The notes below the pieces were generated by a model. It saw only the letters and a program-made list of their open reading frames with translations, was not told the DNA's origin and did no database searches. 9,857 nt of DNA. Source: an uncultured bacterium. Its GTDB lineage: Bacteria > Actinomycetota > Coriobacteriia > Coriobacteriales > Coriobacteriaceae. Location of the stretch: the NCBI GenBank assembly GCA_905215755.1, contig CAJMRE010000052.1, forward strand, positions 1 through 9,857, written 5' to 3'. The position numbers were made by a program, and so were the translations under genes. This document shows positions 7,025 through 9,857 of this stretch, piece after piece; position 1 is the first letter of the stretch, and the number at the start of each line of letters is the position of its first letter.

Positions 7025-7074
7025 GCCAACCTCCTCAAAACCGTTCCCTAGTTCTACCACAACTCGGCAGAGAG

Positions 7075-7106
7075 CTGATCCCATGGGGACGGAGGAAAAC
7101 GGATCA
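7075..7106. repeat. 32-bp direct repeat, copy A
   Basis: This unit matches copy B at 7472-7503 in 31 of 32 positions and in the same orientation; the single difference is A at 7083 against T at 7480. Its ends, TGATCC and GGATCA, are inverted copies, so each unit is itself a terminal palindrome around GGGGACGGAGGAAAAC. It begins one nucleotide past the stop codon of the antitoxin gene. It is probably a dispersed intergenic repeat. Confidence 0.85.
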
Positions 7107-7107
7107 C

Positions 7108-7308
7108 TTATTGATGAGAATCGGGCGCAGCGCCAAAGGCCCCGTTGGGCGAAATGTCGAACGGAAAGGTGCCGCAACGATTGAATGCGGCGATAAACAT
7201 GCGGATGGCGTTGGACGGCGTGGTACCCACGAGCTGGGTTGCCGCCGCGAAGGCCGCCTTCTCCTCGGGCAAGACCTTCGCGACAACCGGGGTCATGTGT
7301 TCTGCCAT
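7108..7308 (-). CDS. RelB/DinJ-family antitoxin (orphan)
   Basis: The 66-residue product fits the RelB/DinJ antitoxin family of ribbon-helix-helix proteins. Residues 7-13 (PVVAKVL) form the DNA-contacting strand, EEKAAFAAATQLVG the first helix, and TTPSNAIRMFIAAFNRCG (29-46) the second, ending in the family's FPFDI segment (48-52). Such proteins neutralise a RelE/YafQ-type mRNA endonuclease and repress their own promoter. No toxin gene of any readable frame lies on either side, so this is an orphan, a cross-acting antitoxin, or a protein recruited purely as a repressor. The ATG at 7308 has AAGGA six nucleotides upstream; 25 further residues upstream in frame are not supported by a binding site or by family length. 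The gene is enclosed by two copies of a 32-bp repeat. Confidence 0.82.
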   Translation of the reverse strand: MAEHMTPVVAKVLPEEKAAFAAATQLVGTTPSNAIRMFIAAFNRCGTFPFDISPNGAFGAAPDSHQ

Positions 7309-7342
7309 GGCGCTTCCTTTTTGAAACGGCGGTGGTGCGGAT

Positions 7343-7401
7343 AGATGCGGGCCACGCGGCTGGGCGACGGGCTGTGAAGGCAACCCGATTGGCCCGCATC
7401 T
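7343..7401 (-). other. Long-loop hairpin in the antitoxin leader
   Basis: AGATGCGGGCCA (7343-7354) and TGGCCCGCATCT (7390-7401) pair perfectly over 12 bp around a 35-nt loop. On the minus strand this lies between the operator-like repeats and the antitoxin ribosome binding site, so the transcript would carry a structured leader. It could be a remnant of a lost gene segment or a control element. No known RNA family is recognised. Confidence 0.5.
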
Positions 7402-7420
7402 GGAGTTTGTTTCTACGGCG

Positions 7421-7450
7421 TTGGTATTACTTGGTATTCCTAAGTATTAC
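7421..7450. promoter_or_regulatory. Three tandem 10-bp repeats, likely antitoxin operator
   Basis: TTGGTATTAC, TTGGTATTCC and TAAGTATTAC follow one another with no gap. Ribbon-helix-helix repressors commonly bind repeats placed one helical turn apart, and the antitoxin gene starts about 110 nt downstream on the minus strand. The outer two units also form an imperfect inverted repeat (GGTATTACTT against AAGTATTACC). Minus-strand sequences such as TAATAC inside the array could serve as a -10 box. Autoregulation is inferred. Confidence 0.5.
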
Positions 7451-7471
7451 CCCGCAGATAGAATAGCACAC

Positions 7472-7503
7472 CTGATCCCTTGGGGACGGAGGAAAACGGA
7501 TCA
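7472..7503. repeat. 32-bp direct repeat, copy B
   Basis: This is the partner of copy A (7075-7106), same strand, 31 of 32 identical. It lies 20 nt past the stop codon of the ABC permease-ATPase gene, just as copy A lies directly past the antitoxin stop codon. The two copies bracket 365 bp holding the antitoxin gene, its leader hairpin and its operator. No terminal duplication outside the pair was found. Confidence 0.85.
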
Positions 7504-7523
7504 TTTTGTTGCTGAGTTAGTAT

Positions 7524-8900
7524 TTAGAGCGTGATGATGTCCGAGATATCGAGGGCCTGAGCGTCGGCGACATCGTGCGTGGCAAGCAAGAGCGTGCGGC
7601 TGTCGAGCAGGTCGAGCACAGCCTCGGCCGTCGCATCGCGCGCGGAGGCGTCCAGGCCGGTAAAGGGCTCATCCAGAATGACGGCACAGCCACCACACAG
7701 CAGGGCTCGAGCGATCTCGACGCGACGGCGCTGCCCGCCCGAAAGCTCAGCCACACGAGCATGAACATCGACCCCCGGCACCAGCAGGCGCAGCAGGGCC
7801 GCAGCGCTCGAGGCGTCCACGCGTGCATCGGCGCACACCAGCACGTTATCCAGGGCAGAAGCATCCTCGACTAGGCGCACATCCTGAAACACCATGGAAC
7901 ACGGCGCGCATTCCCCCGCAGCCAGCGCAAGCAACGTCGACTTGCCCACACCCGAGGCGCCCATCACGCAGGTGCGCCCACCGGCGGGTACACAGAGCAC
8001 CAGTCCGTCGAGCGCCGGCGCCCAGGGCGCGCGATCGCCCACGGCAAGCGCAAGCTCCGCTGCAGCGCCATCGCTCGCAGCCCCCGCACGCCCGCGGCCA
8101 CCGCGCCCATGCGCCCGCACGGCAGTACGCCACGCCACGGGCCCCGAAGCCCGCAGCAACCACACCAGCACGCGCTCGCATGCCCACGATGCTGCCACGA
8201 CCAGCACGGTCCACGCCAGCAGGTCAGCCGTCTCGATGAGCAGCTTCGCCTGATAGATGCGCTCGCCCACGGTGCCCGCCGCCATGCCGATCAACTCCGC
8301 CGCCACGCCGGCCTTCCAGCTCATGCCAATCACGGCGCGGGCACACGAAAGCACAAACGGCAGGACCTCGCGCCAGGTATGGGCGCAAAACAGACGCCAA
8401 CCCCGCACGCCATGCAGACGAAACATCTGCTCCAGCGGCTTATCCACTTGTGCCAAGCCCTCGAACAGCGAGAAATATACGCCCGGCAGCGCCATCAAAA
8501 AGACCGCCGCGATGCTCACGCGCTCCGATCCCAGCCAAATGAGCAGCAGGACCACCACGCAGGCAACCGGTGTCGCCTTTACAAACGACAGCACCGGAGC
8601 CACCAGGTGCGCGAACGCCCGCGACCGTGATGAAATCCCGGCAAGCGCGCCACCACACACCGCGGCAAGCGCCAGCCCGCCCAGTATCCGCGCGCCCGAG
8701 CCCACCAAAATCGCCCAGGTACCGCCATCGCACACCAGGCGCAGCAGCGCCAAGGCAACAGCACCCGGCCCCGGCAAGATCAGCGGCTGCGCCACCAGCG
8801 CCGCCGCGAAGACCCACGCGGCAAGCCAAAAGGCGGCAACGGCACCTGCTGCCGCCACCGCCTTCATACGCTCTATCATTTGTCGAGCAAACGCACGCAC
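7524..8900 (-). CDS. ABC importer permease-ATPase fusion (SsuC/TauC plus SsuB/TauB type)
   Basis: One 458-residue polypeptide joins a BPD_transp_1-type permease to an ABC ATPase. Residues 1-255 carry hydrophobic segments and the permease's ATPase-contact region, FEGLAQVDKPLEQMFRLHGV at 146-165. A glycine, arginine and alanine-rich linker (about 262-282) follows. The ATPase shows Walker A GASGVGKST (314-322), Q-loop Q339, signature LSGGQ (386-390), Walker B VILDEP (407-412) and switch H442. The ATPase is about 175 residues against roughly 240 in SsuB: only 16 residues separate Walker A from the Q-loop glutamine, so the usual beta-hairpin segment is missing, and the C terminus ends soon after the H-loop. 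A GTG start at 8900 uses GGAG inside the upstream gene's last codons. The arrangement implies a homodimer that supplies both membrane and ATPase halves. Substrate unknown. Confidence 0.88.
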   Translation of the reverse strand: MRAFARQMIERMKAVAAAGAVAAFWLAAWVFAAALVAQPLILPGPGAVALALLRLVCDGGTWAILVGSGARILGGLALAAVCGGALAGISSRSRAFAHLVAPVLSFVKATPVACVVVLLLIWLGSERVSIAAVFLMALPGVYFSLFEGLAQVDKPLEQMFRLHGVRGWRLFCAHTWREVLPFVLSCARAVIGMSWKAGVAAELIGMAAGTVGERIYQAKLLIETADLLAWTVLVVAASWACERVLVWLLRASGPVAWRTAVRAHGRGGRGRAGAASDGAAAELALAVGDRAPWAPALDGLVLCVPAGGRTCVMGASGVGKSTLLALAAGECAPCSMVFQDVRLVEDASALDNVLVCADARVDASSAAALLRLLVPGVDVHARVAELSGGQRRRVEIARALLCGGCAVILDEPFTGLDASARDATAEAVLDLLDSRTLLLATHDVADAQALDISDIITL

Positions 8901-8903
8901 GGG

Positions 8904-9857
8904 CTACTCCATGTAGTAGAAATCGTTAGCCGGGAGCTTGCCGCCCACGGCGCTCGGGTCCGCATCGGCCAGCACCTGCAGGTACCCACCGAGCGCGGCC
9001 TTCATATCCTTCCCCGTCTGACACACGAGCATGCACCCGGGAATCGCCTTTTCGGCAATCGTGGCGTTATCCACGATGCCTGCATCGACCACGGCCTGAG
9101 CCCAGTCCGCCGGCGCCGCATTGACGGCCTTCACGCTCGCCGCATGGCAGCTCAAGAACTCCGCCACGGCCTCGGGATGTTCCTCGGCAAACGCGCGGCG
9201 CACCACGGTCACGCCCGTCAGCAGGCGCGAGCCCGTGTCTCCTGCCAGCTCGTCCCACACATCGGTCAGGCTCACCGGCGCCGACAGCTTGCCCCCGCTC
9301 TTGGCGATGGCCGCGGTCTTAAACGGCTCGGGCAGCACGCCCACGGCAAACGGATCGGCCAGCAGCGCCGACAGCACCTCGGTGGGCTCGCTCTTAAACT
9401 CGAGCGTCACCCGCCCGGTCAAGCCCGCGCGCTCCAGCAGGTAGTTCATCACGTACTCCGGCGTGGTGCCCTTGCCCGTCATGTAGACGGTACGGCCCGC
9501 CAGGTCGCCAAACGAGGTCACGCCTGCATCGCCCGTCACCACATTCAGCACGCCCAGCGTGTTGATGTCGATGACCTGCACCGCGCCCTCGGTCTTGTTG
9601 TAGAGCACGCTCGCCACGTTGGCGGGCACCAAGGCGATATCGACATCGCCCTGAATGACCTTGGGCACGATCTCGTCGGCAGCAGTGTTGATCGCAAAGT
9701 CGAACTCATTGTCCGTCTCGCCGTTTGCGGCCTGGTCCATAAACTGCACCAGACCGATCGAGGTCGGTCCCTTGAGCGAGGCGACGTGCACCTCGACCGG
9801 CTCGGCGGCAGCACTGCCCGCAGCAGACCCGGCGGCCGAGCCCGCGGCGGACCCAGC
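8904..9857 (-). CDS. ABC importer solute-binding lipoprotein, N terminus outside window
   Basis: The visible 317 residues form the mature part of a periplasmic-type binding protein of the SsuA/TauA/NMT1 group, and the reading frame runs off the right edge, so the signal peptide and lipobox are not seen. The first 17 visible residues are four AGSA units, a flexible linker typical after a lipid anchor, followed by EPVEVHVASLKGPTSIGL. The KGPT.IG opening, DEIVPKVIQGDVDIALVPANVASVLYN and INTLGVLNVVTGD are hallmarks of a subgroup common in anaerobes, with undefined ligand. Near the C terminus a KGAIPGCMLVC-like region (AIPGCMLVCQTGKDMK) is present. The TAG stop lies 3 nt before the GTG of the permease-ATPase gene, so the two are translationally coupled parts of one importer. 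Candidate ligands from the wider family include sulfonates, nitrate and thiamine precursors. Confidence 0.87.
   Translation of the reverse strand, partial: AGSAAGSAAGSAAGSAAAEPVEVHVASLKGPTSIGLVQFMDQAANGETDNEFDFAINTAADEIVPKVIQGDVDIALVPANVASVLYNKTEGAVQVIDINTLGVLNVVTGDAGVTSFGDLAGRTVYMTGKGTTPEYVMNYLLERAGLTGRVTLEFKSEPTEVLSALLADPFAVGVLPEPFKTAAIAKSGGKLSAPVSLTDVWDELAGDTGSRLLTGVTVVRRAFAEEHPEAVAEFLSCHAASVKAVNAAPADWAQAVVDAGIVDNATIAEKAIPGCMLVCQTGKDMKAALGGYLQVLADADPSAVGGKLPANDFYYME

Noticed and set aside
7025..7399. Longer N terminus for the CPBP protease
   Set aside because: It would run through repeat copy A and the whole antitoxin gene in another frame, while a strong GGAGG stands before the ATG at 7024.
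8109..8630. Plus-strand frame opposite the permease
   Set aside because: It is arginine, histidine and glutamine-rich with no motif, and lies wholly within the well-supported ABC gene.
7524..8900. The fusion as a sequencing frameshift that merged two genes
   Set aside because: The frame is continuous, the linker lacks an internal ribosome binding site with a good start, and both halves hold their motifs in one frame. A frame error would more likely break than join them, though a read-level check is still the deciding test.

Overview
The window is high-GC bacterial DNA with tightly packed genes, clear GGAGG-type ribosome binding sites and many palindromic intergenic repeats. The gene content (M42 peptidase, FucO-type dehydrogenase, DUF1275 membrane protein, YgiQ radical SAM protein, CPBP protease, DinJ-like antitoxin) and the overall style suggest an anaerobic gut actinobacterium of the Coriobacteriia, probably Collinsella or a close relative. 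That assignment is inference from pattern recognition, not from a marker gene.

Layout, left to right. 1-151: a 26-bp perfect inverted repeat and a GC-rich hairpin downstream of an M42 aminopeptidase gene (152-1183, minus). 1184-1447: intergenic, holding a 130-bp nested palindrome with 31-bp perfect arms. 1448-2614 (minus): lactaldehyde reductase fucO, with a promoter, a leader hairpin and a LacI-family-like operator upstream. 2757-2843: an intrinsic terminator and a short repeat, then a DUF1275/YoaK-like membrane protein gene (2844-3560, minus). 3561-3822: a divergent promoter region with a 12-bp dyad, then the YgiQ-family radical SAM gene (3823-5958, plus). 5959-6121: a convergent intergenic region with three palindromes spaced 40-41 bp apart. 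6122-7024 (minus): a CPBP membrane protease. 7075-7503: two near-identical 32-bp direct repeats enclosing a lone DinJ/RelB-like antitoxin gene (7108-7308, minus) with its own three-unit operator. 7524-8900 (minus): an ABC permease fused to a compact ATPase. 8904-9857 (minus, cut by the window edge): the matching solute-binding lipoprotein.

The binding protein and the permease-ATPase fusion form one translationally coupled importer operon. The other genes look like single-gene units. Nearly every gene end in the window carries its own palindromic element from a different family, so the 3' ends of genes seem to collect such repeats. The most unusual items are the one-polypeptide permease-ATPase with a shortened nucleotide-binding domain, the orphan antitoxin framed by repeats with a 3 x 10-bp operator, and the covarying palindrome cluster at 6017-6119. 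No tRNA, rRNA, CRISPR array or transposase gene was recognised, and no stretch over 300 bases lacks a gene.
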